Positions 38,033 to 48,342 are shown, counted from the first letter of the stretch. The stretch is DNA of 48,618 nt from Ignavibacteria bacterium CG2_30_36_16 (GCA_001873185.1 MNYQ01000138.1:1-48618); one strand, 5' to 3'. Program-made: numbers and translations. The notes: generated by a model from the letters alone, not told the origin.

Positions 38033-38054
38033 AAAGATCAATTTAAAATTAGAA

Positions 38055-38089
38055 GCCGGAATTGCTGTGGAGCGATTCCGGCATTTTTA
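38055..38089 (+). terminator. Rho-independent terminator of the YtxH gene
   Basis: GCCGGAAT-loop-ATTCCGGC followed by ATTTTTATTT. Confidence 0.8.
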
Positions 38090-38159
38090 TTTAGATTAGA
38101 ATAAAAAAGATAACAACTGTAGTTTAAATCAAAAGGATCATACAGCACAAAGTTCACAA

Positions 38160-39470
38160 CTATTTTCTTATAAGCTGTCCGCTTATCCTTAGTAAATCCG
38201 TTTCGGCAAGTTTAGCTTCATATTGCGCCTGAAGTAAACGGCTTTGAGACTCGAGCAGACGTTTTTGTGTCTCCCGAAATTCGAGCGGCGTTAATGTGCC
38301 AAGACGCAGACGCTCCAGTGCTATGTCAACATTCTCACTTACCGATTCGAGATTTTCTGTTTCAATTTCTATGAGTATAAGTGAGTTTTCATACCGTTTA
38401 TAAGCGGTCAGTATATCAGCCTTAACATTTTCTTCGGCTTGATTTAAAGCCGTTTCATTTATCTCTATGCTGATGTTGGCATTTTGAATTGCTCTCGATG
38501 TATTTAATCCATCGAATATATTCCAGCTTGCAGCAACACCATAGTTAAAGCCATTGGTTAAATTGGATTTTAAGAATCCCGCTTCTGCTTCCGACTTTGT
38601 ATAGCTGTACCCGGCAGTTAAATTTATATCAGGGAACCAATCCGAGCGCATTAGTCGCAGGTTAACATCGGCGAGCGTTTTATTTTGTCTCGCGATTAAA
38701 AGTTCACTGTTCTTTTCCATTGCCGAAATGAGCATGTCGTCGGCATTCAAATTGTTTCGGACCACAATTGTATCTTCTACATTAAACTCTTCATTAACAT
38801 CGCGACCAAGCAGCTCATTTAAATTTATTTTTGCTTGAATGAGTTTTAGTTCTTCCCGTAGGTAGTTCATCTTATCTTCATTTAAATCTACTTTTGCCTG
38901 TCTTAAATCAAATCGGGAACCGGAACCAACATCCAATTTGTTCTCAGCAATTCTTACGCGCTCTTCAGAAAGCGAAATACTTTTCTTTATCACTTCGCGC
39001 ACCTGCTGTTCGCGGACGATATCGTAATAAACAGAAATTACGGATGAAATATTTTGTTCGATTGAATTTTTAAAATTCACTTCGCCATTCTTCTTCAATT
39101 CTTTTAACCTGTCGAATTCGGCAAACATTTCAAGCCCGTCAAAGATAGTCCAGTTAAGCGAAAGCGAGGCATTTAAATTTTTAGTTACTGCACCGGTACG
39201 GTCTACCTGTCTGCCATCGATATATTCTTGAGTTGTATTAGTAACGCTTCTTGATAACGAGCCGGTAGCGTTTAATGTGGGAAGAAAACCAGCGTTGCCA
39301 ATCGTTAAATTGTTTTGGGCAATAGTTAACTCGCCGCGGGCGATGCTGATTGAATAATTGTTTTTTAACGCCGCTTCCACAGCGTCATGTATGCTAAGTT
39401 TGTGCTGTGCAAAAAGAGAGGTATAAAAAATCAAAAACGGAATTATTAATTTCATTTTATGTTTCGTCAT
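38160..39470 (-). CDS. TolC family outer membrane protein (RND operon)
   Basis: 'LSIHDAVEAALKNNYSISIARGELTIAQNNLTIGNAGFLPTLNATGSLSRS', 'LTPLEFRETQKRLLESQSRLLQAQYEAKLAETDLLRISGQL'. Confidence 0.92.
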   Translation of the reverse strand: MTKHKMKLIIPFLIFYTSLFAQHKLSIHDAVEAALKNNYSISIARGELTIAQNNLTIGNAGFLPTLNATGSLSRSVTNTTQEYIDGRQVDRTGAVTKNLNASLSLNWTIFDGLEMFAEFDRLKELKKNGEVNFKNSIEQNISSVISVYYDIVREQQVREVIKKSISLSEERVRIAENKLDVGSGSRFDLRQAKVDLNEDKMNYLREELKLIQAKINLNELLGRDVNEEFNVEDTIVVRNNLNADDMLISAMEKNSELLIARQNKTLADVNLRLMRSDWFPDINLTAGYSYTKSEAEAGFLKSNLTNGFNYGVAASWNIFDGLNTSRAIQNANISIEINETALNQAEENVKADILTAYKRYENSLILIEIETENLESVSENVDIALERLRLGTLTPLEFRETQKRLLESQSRLLQAQYEAKLAETDLLRISGQLIRK

Positions 39471-42400
39471 ATTTCAACCGTTTCGGTTTTGCTTTCTACT
39501 TGTTCTGTTACATTCGATACCGTTGCCGTTTTTCGGGAGAAGAACGAATAAATTGCCGGCACTATCATTAAGGTTAAAAAAGTAGAAAAAATTAATCCGC
39601 CAATAATTGCAATGCCCATCGAAACTCTACTTTCCGAACCGGCGCCAAGGGCAAGAGCAATGGGGAGAATGCCGAGTATAGTTGATAAGCTCGTCATCAA
39701 AATAGGGCGAAGACGGGCAACTGCAGCATCTATAATTGCTTCATTGCGTTCAAGTCCGGCTGCTTTTCTTTGGTTTGCAAACTCAACAAGTAAAATCCCG
39801 TTTTTCGTAACCAAGCCAATCAACATAATAATACCAATCTGACTAAATATGTTTGATGTTTGATTAAAATACCAAAGAGAAGCAAGCGCGCCAAGCAGAG
39901 CAAGCGGCACGGTAAAAAGAATGATAAACGGGTCGCGGAAAGACTCAAACTGCGCTGACAATACGAGATAAATCAGACCGAGAGCAAGCACAAATGCAAA
40001 CAACAAACTCGACGAACTTTCTTTAAAATCTTTGGAGGCCCCGTCTAATGATGTTGAAAATGTAGGGTCAAGAATTTTAGCGGCAATTTCTTCCATTTCG
40101 TTAATACCATCGCCGATAGTTTTCCCGGGTGCAAGCCCTGCCGATACGGTTGCAGAAACATACCTATTGAACCTATACAACTGCGGAGGCGCGCTTTCTT
40201 CTGTTGTTGTAATAACATTATCAAGCTGAATTAATTCTCCGCGATTATTTTTAACATAAAGCGAGCGAAGGTTGATCGGCTCGTCGCGGTTTTCCCGAGA
40301 AAGCTGACCAATAACCTGGTACTGTTTACCATTCATGATGTAATAACCAAAACGCTGCCCGCTAAATGCAGATTGAATGGTTTGCGCAATATCCATTGTC
40401 GAAATTCCGAGGTCGCGCGCGCGCTGTCTGTTAATGGTAATTTTGATTTCCGGTTTGTTGAATTTCAAATTGACATCAACAATAGTAAATATATTTGATC
40501 TACGCGCTTCTTCAAAAAACTTAGGAAGCACTTCGCGGAGTTTTTCAAAATTGGGAGACTGGATTACAAATTGAACTGGAAGCCCGCCTCGTCCGCTGCT
40601 TCCAATAGTTTGCTGCTGTGTAACAAATGTGCGTGCCATTGTTAAATTTGAAAGTGAAGCTGTTAAATCATTTGCTATTTGCTGCTGTGTACGTGTGCGT
40701 TTATCGGGGTCAACAAGAATAATATTTCCGAAGCCGGAATTAACCGAACCAGATGCTCCGAAACCCGGCGAAGTTACCGAAATAATAGCGTCGCTCTCGG
40801 GCACTTCTTCTTCAGTAAGACGGACAAGCTGATCCATGTAGCTGTCCATGTACTCAAATGTCGCTCCTTCGGGAGCGCTTACAATCATCTGTATACGGCT
40901 TCTATCTTCAAGCGGTGCAAGTTCGGAAGGAATAACGCTGAAGAAAATGTAAATGAAAACAATTGAAACGCCCATAGCCGCAAACGCCAGCCAGCGATGC
41001 TGCATAAATGAATTGAGCGATTTTCTATAGGTACGGTTTACTTTTTCAAAAAACGGCTCGGTTTTATTATAAAACCAATTGTGTGTTTCCCGCCTCTTCA
41101 AAATTTTTGCGCTCAACATTGGCGTTAGCGTTAGTGCAACAAAAGATGAAATAATAACCGAACCTGCTATAACGATTCCAAATTCACGGAAGAGTCTTCC
41201 TGTTAAACCGGAAAGAAAAATCACGGGAAGAAAAACAGAGGCAAGCGCTACGGTAGTGGATACAACCGCAAAAAATATTTCTGCCGAACCGCGCCGCGCC
41301 GCTTCATTCGGTTCCATCTTGTTCTCAATTTTTGTGTAGATGTTTTCGAGCACTACGATAGCGTCATCAACAACAAGACCGATTGCGAGTACAATACCAA
41401 GCAGCGTTAACACGTTTATTGAAAAATTGGCAATGTACATAATAAAAAATGCGCCAATCAAAGAGATAGGAATAGCGATAACAGGAATAACAGTTGTTCG
41501 CCAATCACGTAAAAACAAAAAGATAATTAACACAACAAGACCAAATGCCACAAATATTGTCTGCTGAACTTCGGTTATAGAATCTTTGATATATGTAGTT
41601 ACGTCAAAACCGATTCCTGTTTTTATATCCGGTGGAAGATTTTGTTCAATCTGTTTTAATCTTTTATAAAACTCATCTGTTATTGCAATGTTGTTTGCGC
41701 CTGCCTGCGCAATAAGTACAACTCCCACCATTGGAACCCCGTCGCGCTTTAATACTGTGCGTTCGTTTTCGGCGGCAAGCTCGGCGCGCCCAACATCCTT
41801 AAAACGAACTACACTCCCCACAGCTTCTTTAATAATAAGATTATTAAATTCTTCTACGTCAAGCAATCTTCCAATTGTACGGATGGACAGCTCGGTGTTG
41901 TCCCCCTCAATTAGTCCTGAGGGAAGTTCAACATTTTCGCGTGTTATGGCATTGCGTACATCAATTGGCGTAAGCTGGTAGGCGGCAAGTTTTGCAGGGT
42001 CTATCCACAAACGCATCGCATATTTTTTTTCCCCCCATATTTGAACTCCCGATACACCCGGAATTGTCTGTAATCTTTCTTTGAAAACATTGTTCGCAAT
42101 ATCTGTTAGCTCGAGCAGACTTCTTGTATCGCTTTGAACATTTAAAAAAACAATCGGACGCGCATCTGCATCGGCTTTAGAAACAATCGGATTTTCAACA
42201 TCAGATGGAAGTCTTCGTATTGCGCGGGAAACTCTATCTCGCACGTCGTTTGCCGCCGCCTCAAGATTTACATCAATTTCAAATTCAACAGTAATTGTGC
42301 TTCTTCCATCACGGCTAACAGAGGTAAGTGAACGGATACCTGCAATACCGTTAATCTCCTCTTCGAGCGGCTCTGTTATTTGAGATTCAATAACATCAGC

Positions 42401-42565
42401 GTTTGCACCAACATAGGTTGTGCCTACAGTAATAATTGGCGGATCAACAGCGGGGTATTCACGCACGCCAAGATATGTATAACCGATAATTCCAAATAGT
42501 ACAATTACAATCGACATTACAATTGCAAGTACGGGTCTTCTTATGCTTAATGATGATAAACTCAT
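39467..42565 (-). CDS. RND efflux transporter permease (AcrB/MexB superfamily)
   Basis: 'SIRRPVLAIVMSIVIVLFGIIGYTYLGVREYPAVDPPIITV', 'IGLVVDDAIVVLENIYTKIE', 'GIIMLIGLVTKNGILLVEFANQ', 'RLRPILMTSLSTILGILPIALALGAGSESRVSMGIAIIGG'. Confidence 0.97.
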   Translation of the reverse strand: MSLSSLSIRRPVLAIVMSIVIVLFGIIGYTYLGVREYPAVDPPIITVGTTYVGANADVIESQITEPLEEEINGIAGIRSLTSVSRDGRSTITVEFEIDVNLEAAANDVRDRVSRAIRRLPSDVENPIVSKADADARPIVFLNVQSDTRSLLELTDIANNVFKERLQTIPGVSGVQIWGEKKYAMRLWIDPAKLAAYQLTPIDVRNAITRENVELPSGLIEGDNTELSIRTIGRLLDVEEFNNLIIKEAVGSVVRFKDVGRAELAAENERTVLKRDGVPMVGVVLIAQAGANNIAITDEFYKRLKQIEQNLPPDIKTGIGFDVTTYIKDSITEVQQTIFVAFGLVVLIIFLFLRDWRTTVIPVIAIPISLIGAFFIMYIANFSINVLTLLGIVLAIGLVVDDAIVVLENIYTKIENKMEPNEAARRGSAEIFFAVVSTTVALASVFLPVIFLSGLTGRLFREFGIVIAGSVIISSFVALTLTPMLSAKILKRRETHNWFYNKTEPFFEKVNRTYRKSLNSFMQHRWLAFAAMGVSIVFIYIFFSVIPSELAPLEDRSRIQMIVSAPEGATFEYMDSYMDQLVRLTEEEVPESDAIISVTSPGFGASGSVNSGFGNIILVDPDKRTRTQQQIANDLTASLSNLTMARTFVTQQQTIGSSGRGGLPVQFVIQSPNFEKLREVLPKFFEEARRSNIFTIVDVNLKFNKPEIKITINRQRARDLGISTMDIAQTIQSAFSGQRFGYYIMNGKQYQVIGQLSRENRDEPINLRSLYVKNNRGELIQLDNVITTTEESAPPQLYRFNRYVSATVSAGLAPGKTIGDGINEMEEIAAKILDPTFSTSLDGASKDFKESSSSLLFAFVLALGLIYLVLSAQFESFRDPFIILFTVPLALLGALASLWYFNQTSNIFSQIGIIMLIGLVTKNGILLVEFANQRKAAGLERNEAIIDAAVARLRPILMTSLSTILGILPIALALGAGSESRVSMGIAIIGGLIFSTFLTLMIVPAIYSFFSRKTATVSNVTEQVESKTETVEI

Positions 42566-42580
42566 AAAAAATTTAATGCG

Positions 42581-43645
42581 TTATTTTATTTCCGAAAGAG
42601 TAACCAGCATTCCCGGTCTTATTTGTAATATACCGGAAGTAATTACGGTATCGCCTGCCGTCAAACCATCCACAATCTGCACATCTTTCTCTGTCCTAAT
42701 CCCTATTTGAACAGACCGGGGTGCAACTACGCCGGCGCGATATAAAAACACTTTTTGACCTTTTAGTTCGGGAATAATTGCCTGTGTAGGAACAAGTAGC
42801 GCATTATCAATTTGCTTCAGGACAAGTTCGACATCTGCAAATGCGCCCGGCACTATCTTTCCCAGCGCATTATTATAGATACCCCGTACTTTTATTGTTC
42901 TTGTTACTGCGTCAATTTTAGGTTCAACAGCAAAAACTTTACCTTTAAATTGCTCATCATTGCCAGCCGTAGTAAACAGTATTTCGTCACCATGTTTAAT
43001 CAATGATGCATATCTTTCCGGAATTGAAAAATCAATTTTAACTGTTTTGATTTCTTGCAGACTTGCAATAATCGTGCTGCTGGTTACAAAACTCCCCTCG
43101 CTAACATTTTTTAAACCTATGTGCCCACTGAAAGGGGCTTTAATTTCTGTCTTTGCAATCTGCGCTTTAAGAAGTTCAATTTCCGCTTTGATGATATTAA
43201 ATTCGTTCAAGGAAACTTCATACTCTTCCTGACTTATCGCCTCACGTTTTAGGAGCGTTTGTTGACGTAATTCTTTATCAGCTAAAAGTTTGAGCCTATA
43301 GTCGCTGCGTTTCAATTGCGCTTGTAGTTCCTCATCATTTATCTTGATGAGCAAGGCACCTTTATTAATATAGCTGCCTTCCTTGAAAAATATGCGAGTA
43401 ATTTTCCCCGCAATCTCCGGGCGAAGTTCAACTTCTTCATTAGCGATAATTGTTCCGCTAACTAAAACTTTGTTTTCCAGTTTGTTTGCTTTAACAACAA
43501 TAGCTTTTACCGGAATTGGCGCATCGGACCGCACTCCTGCAGTAAGCTTTTTTTCTCCCGAAGAAGTCAATTTGGGTAAAATTAAAATTACAACCACAAT
43601 TAATGCGGCAGCGATGAGGAGATAGGTTTTAAGTTTTTTATTCAT
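42581..43645 (-). CDS. RND periplasmic adaptor subunit
   Basis: 'VSGTIIANEEVELRPEIAGKITRIFFKEGSYINKGALLIKINDEEL', 'KAPFSGHIGLKNVSEGSFV', 'IVPGAFADVELVLKQIDNALLVPTQAII'. Confidence 0.95.
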   Translation of the reverse strand: MNKKLKTYLLIAAALIVVVILILPKLTSSGEKKLTAGVRSDAPIPVKAIVVKANKLENKVLVSGTIIANEEVELRPEIAGKITRIFFKEGSYINKGALLIKINDEELQAQLKRSDYRLKLLADKELRQQTLLKREAISQEEYEVSLNEFNIIKAEIELLKAQIAKTEIKAPFSGHIGLKNVSEGSFVTSSTIIASLQEIKTVKIDFSIPERYASLIKHGDEILFTTAGNDEQFKGKVFAVEPKIDAVTRTIKVRGIYNNALGKIVPGAFADVELVLKQIDNALLVPTQAIIPELKGQKVFLYRAGVVAPRSVQIGIRTEKDVQIVDGLTAGDTVITSGILQIRPGMLVTLSEIK

Positions 43646-43755
43646 CTTGTACTTAGATTTATTGACGAAATCGCCTTAATGACTTTACCAAAGGAAAAAA
43701 AATATAGAATTATTGAGAGTAAAAATATTTTTTAAGGATGCAGCTTTTCTTCTAA

Positions 43756-43784
43756 ATAAAAAAAGCCAGCAAAATTACTGGCTT
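43756..43784 (-). terminator. Rho-independent terminator downstream of rpmE2
   Basis: AAGCCAG-caaaatta-CTGGCTT with T run on the minus strand. Confidence 0.8.
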
Positions 43785-43812
43785 AATAAATTCGCAAATT
43801 TGCGCAATCAAT

Positions 43813-44061
43813 TTAATCTTTTTTCGCGTATTTTCTTTTGAATTTCTCAACTCTTCCTGTAGTATCAAGCAGCTTCTGCTTACCGGTAAAGAAAGGGTGC
43901 GAAGCGCTTGAAATTTCTAACTTTACCAATGGGTAAGTTTTGCCGTCTTTCCATTCGATAGAATCGCCGGTTTTAATTGTAGAACGCGTTAAAAACGCAA
44001 AATCTGCCGAAGCATCTTGAAATACTACCGGTCTATAGTCCGGGTGAATACCTTTTTTCAT
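43813..44061 (-). CDS. rpmE2: Type B 50S ribosomal protein L31
   Basis: '[29 protein letters not shown]...[38 protein letters not shown]'; no CxxC zinc motif. Confidence 0.96.
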   Translation of the reverse strand: MKKGIHPDYRPVVFQDASADFAFLTRSTIKTGDSIEWKDGKTYPLVKLEISSASHPFFTGKQKLLDTTGRVEKFKRKYAKKD

Positions 44062-44160
44062 CGTTAACCTTAAAAATTAAACTAATTATCTGTTTTCTAA
44101 AAAAGTAGCTTCTAAAATAGGGAAGTAGGACTTAAATTCCAATTCTAAAATAAAGAATGT

Positions 44161-44676
44161 TTAATTTCGTTCCGTTTGATTGAACATCTGTATTAATTTT
44201 TGCCTCATTTTTTCAATTTCTGCACGCTCCTCTACACTAAGATGAAGCTGCCGGAAGTTCAAGCCGCTTTTTGTAATGCCATAACTCACAATCCGAGCAT
44301 TGGTACTGCCTTTAGAATAATTACCTTCCAGCTCAATTCCAATTTTTGAAGCCGGGCTCAAACTTTCATCATCAGAAGAATTTACAATAAGATCTTCACG
44401 GATTCTGGGTTCGCTTAAAAGAGGGTTTTCGGGATCAACAGTACCGGAATTAAGAACAAACAAAACAGCAATGATTGTTAACGCAAGCGCCGCCGATGGA
44501 ATGAGTCGCGGAGTGATAAATATTTTTTTCCACCAGGGTTCGGGCGCAGCATATTTTTCTGCATTAATTCGTCTCATCAAATCCGAATCAAAATTGGGCG
44601 GCACTGTAACTTGTTTAAGTCCGTCTAATAGGCTCCTTATATCTTCATACATTTTTTCTTCTTCTTCGTAACCCAT
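44161..44676 (-). CDS. Putative anti-sigma factor-like membrane protein
   Basis: Follows the ECF sigma gene by 10 nt; cytosolic N-term 'VTVPPNFDSDLMRRINAEK', TM 'LIPSAALALTIIAVLFVLNSG'; no canonical ZAS HxxxCxxC motif. Confidence 0.6.
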   Translation of the reverse strand: MGYEEEEKMYEDIRSLLDGLKQVTVPPNFDSDLMRRINAEKYAAPEPWWKKIFITPRLIPSAALALTIIAVLFVLNSGTVDPENPLLSEPRIREDLIVNSSDDESLSPASKIGIELEGNYSKGSTNARIVSYGITKSGLNFRQLHLSVEERAEIEKMRQKLIQMFNQTERN

Positions 44677-44686
44677 CAGTAAACCT

Positions 44687-45274
44687 TTATTCGTTATATA
44701 TATCCTTCAATAATTTTTGTAATTGCGCTCTTCCGCGGTTAATTCTCGATTTTACCGTACCAACGCTGACATTAGTTATCTCGGCAATTTCTTCATACGA
44801 AAGTCCCTGGACATCTCTAAGTATTACAACGTTTCTATAAGCGCCAGAAACTTTTTTGAATGCAGCCTGAATTATTTTATCCTTTATTTTGCTGTCTGTC
44901 AAAACATCGGGTCGATATTGCTCATCGGGAATATCATAGGTCTCGTCATTTTCGCCGTATGAGTTGATAGAGAAAATATTTCTTCTTTTACGCCGCTGGT
45001 ATTCAGTGCGTGCAAGGTTACCGGCAATTGTGTAAATCCATGTTGAAAATTTTGCAATGGATTTATAAGAATCTTTATTCTTATAAACTTTAATCATGGT
45101 TTCCTGAACAACATCGCTGCTGGTTTCGTAATCGCCAAGAAATCTGTACACATAATTCATCAACGGATTTTTATACCGCTGTACCAAAATTTCAAAAGCG
45201 TGAAGAGTATCATTCTGCTGAAACTCTAATATCAACTCCTCATCGTTTAATTCGTTTAGCCTTCTGTCAGTCAA
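44687..45274 (-). CDS. ECF RNA polymerase sigma factor (SigW/RpoE-like)
   Basis: 'DTLHAFEILVQRYKNPLMNYVYRFLGDYETSSDVVQETMIKVYKN', 'FSTWIYTIAGNLARTEYQRRKRR', 'NVVILRDVQGLSYEEIAEITNVSVGTVKSRINRGRAQLQKLL'. Confidence 0.95.
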   Translation of the reverse strand: MTDRRLNELNDEELILEFQQNDTLHAFEILVQRYKNPLMNYVYRFLGDYETSSDVVQETMIKVYKNKDSYKSIAKFSTWIYTIAGNLARTEYQRRKRRNIFSINSYGENDETYDIPDEQYRPDVLTDSKIKDKIIQAAFKKVSGAYRNVVILRDVQGLSYEEIAEITNVSVGTVKSRINRGRAQLQKLLKDIYNE

Positions 45275-45438
45275 AGGATTTATACTTTCGATAAAATTAA
45301 ATGTTTCCTTTAGTGGACAATAAATTACTTAAAAAAGTTGTTAATTTGAAAATTTATGTGCAATGCGGCGATATTTTTGATTGAGTGTATAGTTTAACGG
45401 ACAATGAATTTACTTAGTAGAACCTTTTTAAATCAAAA

Positions 45439-46452
45439 TCATGAAAGAATTTCCAAAATCAAAATAGTTACAATTGTTTTTTCGTCCGCAGATGACGTTT
45501 TAATCGAAATATCAGCTTTAAGAAGAGCAGATGCTGCATTTATTATTTGATTATCCGAGTAAATTTTTCGCGCTTCCAAATAATCTTTATAATAGAATGG
45601 ATGGGTCCCTACAATCCTTGCTGCTGCCTGGTTTGGTATTTTTTTTTCGGTCAATTCATTAACCCGCACAAGTCCGGTAAAATATCGGGTTAACATATGA
45701 ACAAGGTAGGTTGCAGCAGCGCCTTTACTGATCATATTCAAAGCTATTTTTAAAGATCGGGATTTGTTCCTCTTCCCGATTGCATTTTGAAGATCGAATA
45801 TTGTAAACTCTTTTGACTGTGTTGACAAAGCCTTAATTGAATCTATTGTTATTTCATGAACATCGCCGAGGTATATGAATATTTTTTCGAGTTGGGATTC
45901 GAGTAGGTTCCGGTTTTCTCCGGAGATGTCCATTAAAAGTTGTGCATTTTCGGGAGTTAGTGTTTTCCCTTTTGCGGCAGTAAAATCAATTAACCAGTTA
46001 ACGAGTGTGTTGCCTTTTAGTTCTTTTGCCTCAAACATATAATTTTTTTCGGCAAGAGTTTTTAATGGTTCGGTTGCTGCACTGCTGACGGGACCATTAT
46101 TGACAATTGCGAGAATTGTAAAATCAGGCGGAGAGGCGGCATAAGATGCAAGAGCCTTTTTATCTTTTAGCTTGTCAAAATCTTTTAAGAGAATAAATTT
46201 TTTTCCAGAACCGAAAGGAAAGGCGGTTGCAAAATCAATTACTTCTACAACTGATTTTTCTTCTCCCTGAAATGTTTCTCTATCAAAGTCAGATCCAATC
46301 ATCGGTTTAACAGCAGCTTCAATTGTATTTACCGCATTTTCTATTCCGAACGAATCTTCTCCAAAGAAAAAATATATTGGAAGCAGCTTCCCTGCTTTGA
46401 TGTTTTTAACAGCCTCCGTAATTGGAGGCGCACTAATTTTACTTTTCGCCAT
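45439..46452 (-). CDS. holA: DNA polymerase III subunit delta
   Basis: 'GKLLPIYFFFGEDSFGIENAVNTI', 'TFQGEEKSVVEVIDFATAFPFGSGKKFILLKDFDKL', 'LLESQLEKIFIYLG'. Confidence 0.9.
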   Translation of the reverse strand: MAKSKISAPPITEAVKNIKAGKLLPIYFFFGEDSFGIENAVNTIEAAVKPMIGSDFDRETFQGEEKSVVEVIDFATAFPFGSGKKFILLKDFDKLKDKKALASYAASPPDFTILAIVNNGPVSSAATEPLKTLAEKNYMFEAKELKGNTLVNWLIDFTAAKGKTLTPENAQLLMDISGENRNLLESQLEKIFIYLGDVHEITIDSIKALSTQSKEFTIFDLQNAIGKRNKSRSLKIALNMISKGAAATYLVHMLTRYFTGLVRVNELTEKKIPNQAAARIVGTHPFYYKDYLEARKIYSDNQIINAASALLKADISIKTSSADEKTIVTILILEILS

Positions 46453-46561
46453 TTGATGATTTCAATTTTTCGTATTTAACAGCACGGGATAAAAAATAAA
46501 TCAATCCGCCCCAAACAATTCCGAGCACAAACGCTGTCGTTATTATCGTTAAAATATTCAT
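46439..46561 (-). CDS. MetS-like NSS transporter small subunit (40 aa, not in supplied ORF track)
   Basis: MNILTIITTAFVLGIVWGGLIYFLSRAVKYEKLKSSNGEK; ATG 1 nt past the NSS transporter stop; overlaps the holA start by 14 nt; MetS-like single TM with WGG. Confidence 0.82.
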   Translation of the reverse strand: MNILTIITTAFVLGIVWGGLIYFLSRAVKYEKLKSSNGEK

Positions 46562-46562
46562 A

Positions 46563-48026
46563 TCAGTCTTCCAGCGTTTTACGGACTAAAAACTTATTTA
46601 ATAAAATAAACGTCACTAATATAATACCCCACTGGAATAAACATGTACCTGCATTTTCTGCATGAAATGGATTCCACCATTCCGGATCCCATGCGGCAGA
46701 TGAAATGAGCCACCAGGAAATTAGAACACCCACTTGAAGCGGTATTAAATATTTGATTACGACATTGTACCACTTGCCGATTTTTACATCACTGCCCATT
46801 CCGTTAATAACTTCGCGCCTAAATTTATCAACGCCATAGCGGATGATTGAAAAAGCAATAAATGCACCGCTTAAAATTAAACCTACGCCCCAAACCCAAT
46901 CCTGATTAGCAAAAAAAACAGGACTGAGAGCCGATGGAATTCCGAGTAAAAATCCCGTAACAGCGACAATAGTAATTGCTCTTCTTCTTTTCAATCCGAA
47001 ATCTATTAAAGTGCGGGTTGAAAGTTCAACCATCGACATTAATGAGGTTGTCGCTGCAAAAAACAAAGCAAGAAAAAATATAGAAGCAAAAAAAGCATTT
47101 ACTAAAAATGACGAGGAAATTTTTGCGAACAAACCGGGAAGGTAGATAAATGTTAATCCTGTATTTGCCGGACCGGATTGAGATATTTGCGTCATTGCAT
47201 CAACAGAACTGAGAGAAAAAACAGTTAAGAAAATTGTAATACCTGCAATTATGGAAACCGAATTGTTTCCGAAACCAATTAATGCAGCATTTAATGCGAT
47301 GTCTTCTTTCTGCCGCATGTAAATTGCATAAGTTAAAATCAATCCCCAGCCGGCGCCGGTATCCCATGCGTTTTGTGTAAGTGCATTAAGCCAAACTTTA
47401 TAATCCATCAGTATGTTGATGTCCGGGGTAAAGAAAAATTTTATTCCTTCAATTGCATTTGGTAAAGTAACAGCACGAATGAGAAGAACAATTAAAATCA
47501 ACAGCAAGGAAGGGACTAAGAACTTAGTAACGCTTTCAATCCCTTTTGAAATCCCGCGGTAAATTACAAAAGCAACAACAGCCATTGAAATTAAATGATA
47601 GATAATCGGCTGTGAGCTTGATGAGAATTTCTCCCAATAGGAAAGGTAATCTGTAGTGTTGAATAAATCGCCTGACACGGCGGCGATGAAATAACGGAGC
47701 GTCCAACCAGTTACAACAGAATAATAAAACATTATTGCGGTTGATACAAATGCGATGAAAGCGCCCATCCAGCCGAAGCGTTTGCCCGCGGTTTTTGCTA
47801 TTGCGCCAAGAGGCGCGAGGCGCGAGGATTTTCCGATCGCAAACTCAGCAATAATTAAAGGCACTGACCAGATCAATAAAAAAACGACCCACGGAATTAG
47901 AAATGAACCGCCGCCGTTTTGTGCAACAATGCGGGGGAAGCGCCAGATATTACCCGTACCAATCGCTATTCCGATGGTTGCAAGAATAAGCGCCCAGCGG
48001 GAAGAAAAAAATTCTTGTTGTTTCAT
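46563..48026 (-). CDS. Neurotransmitter:sodium symporter (NSS/SNF) family transporter
   Basis: 'WALILATIGIAIGTGNIWRFPRIVAQNGGGSFLIPWVVFLLIWSVPLIIAEFAIGK', 'WLNALTQNAWDTGAGWGLILTYAIYM'. Confidence 0.95.
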   Translation of the reverse strand: MKQQEFFSSRWALILATIGIAIGTGNIWRFPRIVAQNGGGSFLIPWVVFLLIWSVPLIIAEFAIGKSSRLAPLGAIAKTAGKRFGWMGAFIAFVSTAIMFYYSVVTGWTLRYFIAAVSGDLFNTTDYLSYWEKFSSSSQPIIYHLISMAVVAFVIYRGISKGIESVTKFLVPSLLLILIVLLIRAVTLPNAIEGIKFFFTPDINILMDYKVWLNALTQNAWDTGAGWGLILTYAIYMRQKEDIALNAALIGFGNNSVSIIAGITIFLTVFSLSSVDAMTQISQSGPANTGLTFIYLPGLFAKISSSFLVNAFFASIFFLALFFAATTSLMSMVELSTRTLIDFGLKRRRAITIVAVTGFLLGIPSALSPVFFANQDWVWGVGLILSGAFIAFSIIRYGVDKFRREVINGMGSDVKIGKWYNVVIKYLIPLQVGVLISWWLISSAAWDPEWWNPFHAENAGTCLFQWGIILVTFILLNKFLVRKTLED

Positions 48027-48126
48027 CTACTCGTATTATTTTAAAATGGTTTACTGGTGAAAAAGGCGAAGCGAATTTAGAGATTAGTTTTGAAAAATAA
48101 AAGAAACATTGCCGGGAATTTGGAAT

Positions 48127-48342
48127 TCTACAAACAGTCCGGTCCTACGGAACTGCACAATGTCTTTTCAAAACACCAACAATATCTTTTCGTTTTTAGC
48201 TCCGTAGGAGCTTGCTGTTTATAGAAAGAATAACAAAGTAAATATTTTAGCTCCGTAGGAGCGGGCTGTTGTGTTATCTTTCTACAATTTTAATTTCTTT
48301 TTCATAAATCGTTTAACAGGTCGCTCCGATGGAGCTATGTTG
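48127..48342. repeat. Four copies of a palindromic intergenic repeat (GCTCCGTAGGAGC core with CTGTTTATAG-type tail)
   Basis: Copies at 48127-48155 (-), 48197-48228 (+), 48249-48280 (+), 48306-48342 (-); core CTCCGTAGGAG and tail CTGTTTATAGAAA or variants. Confidence 0.75.
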
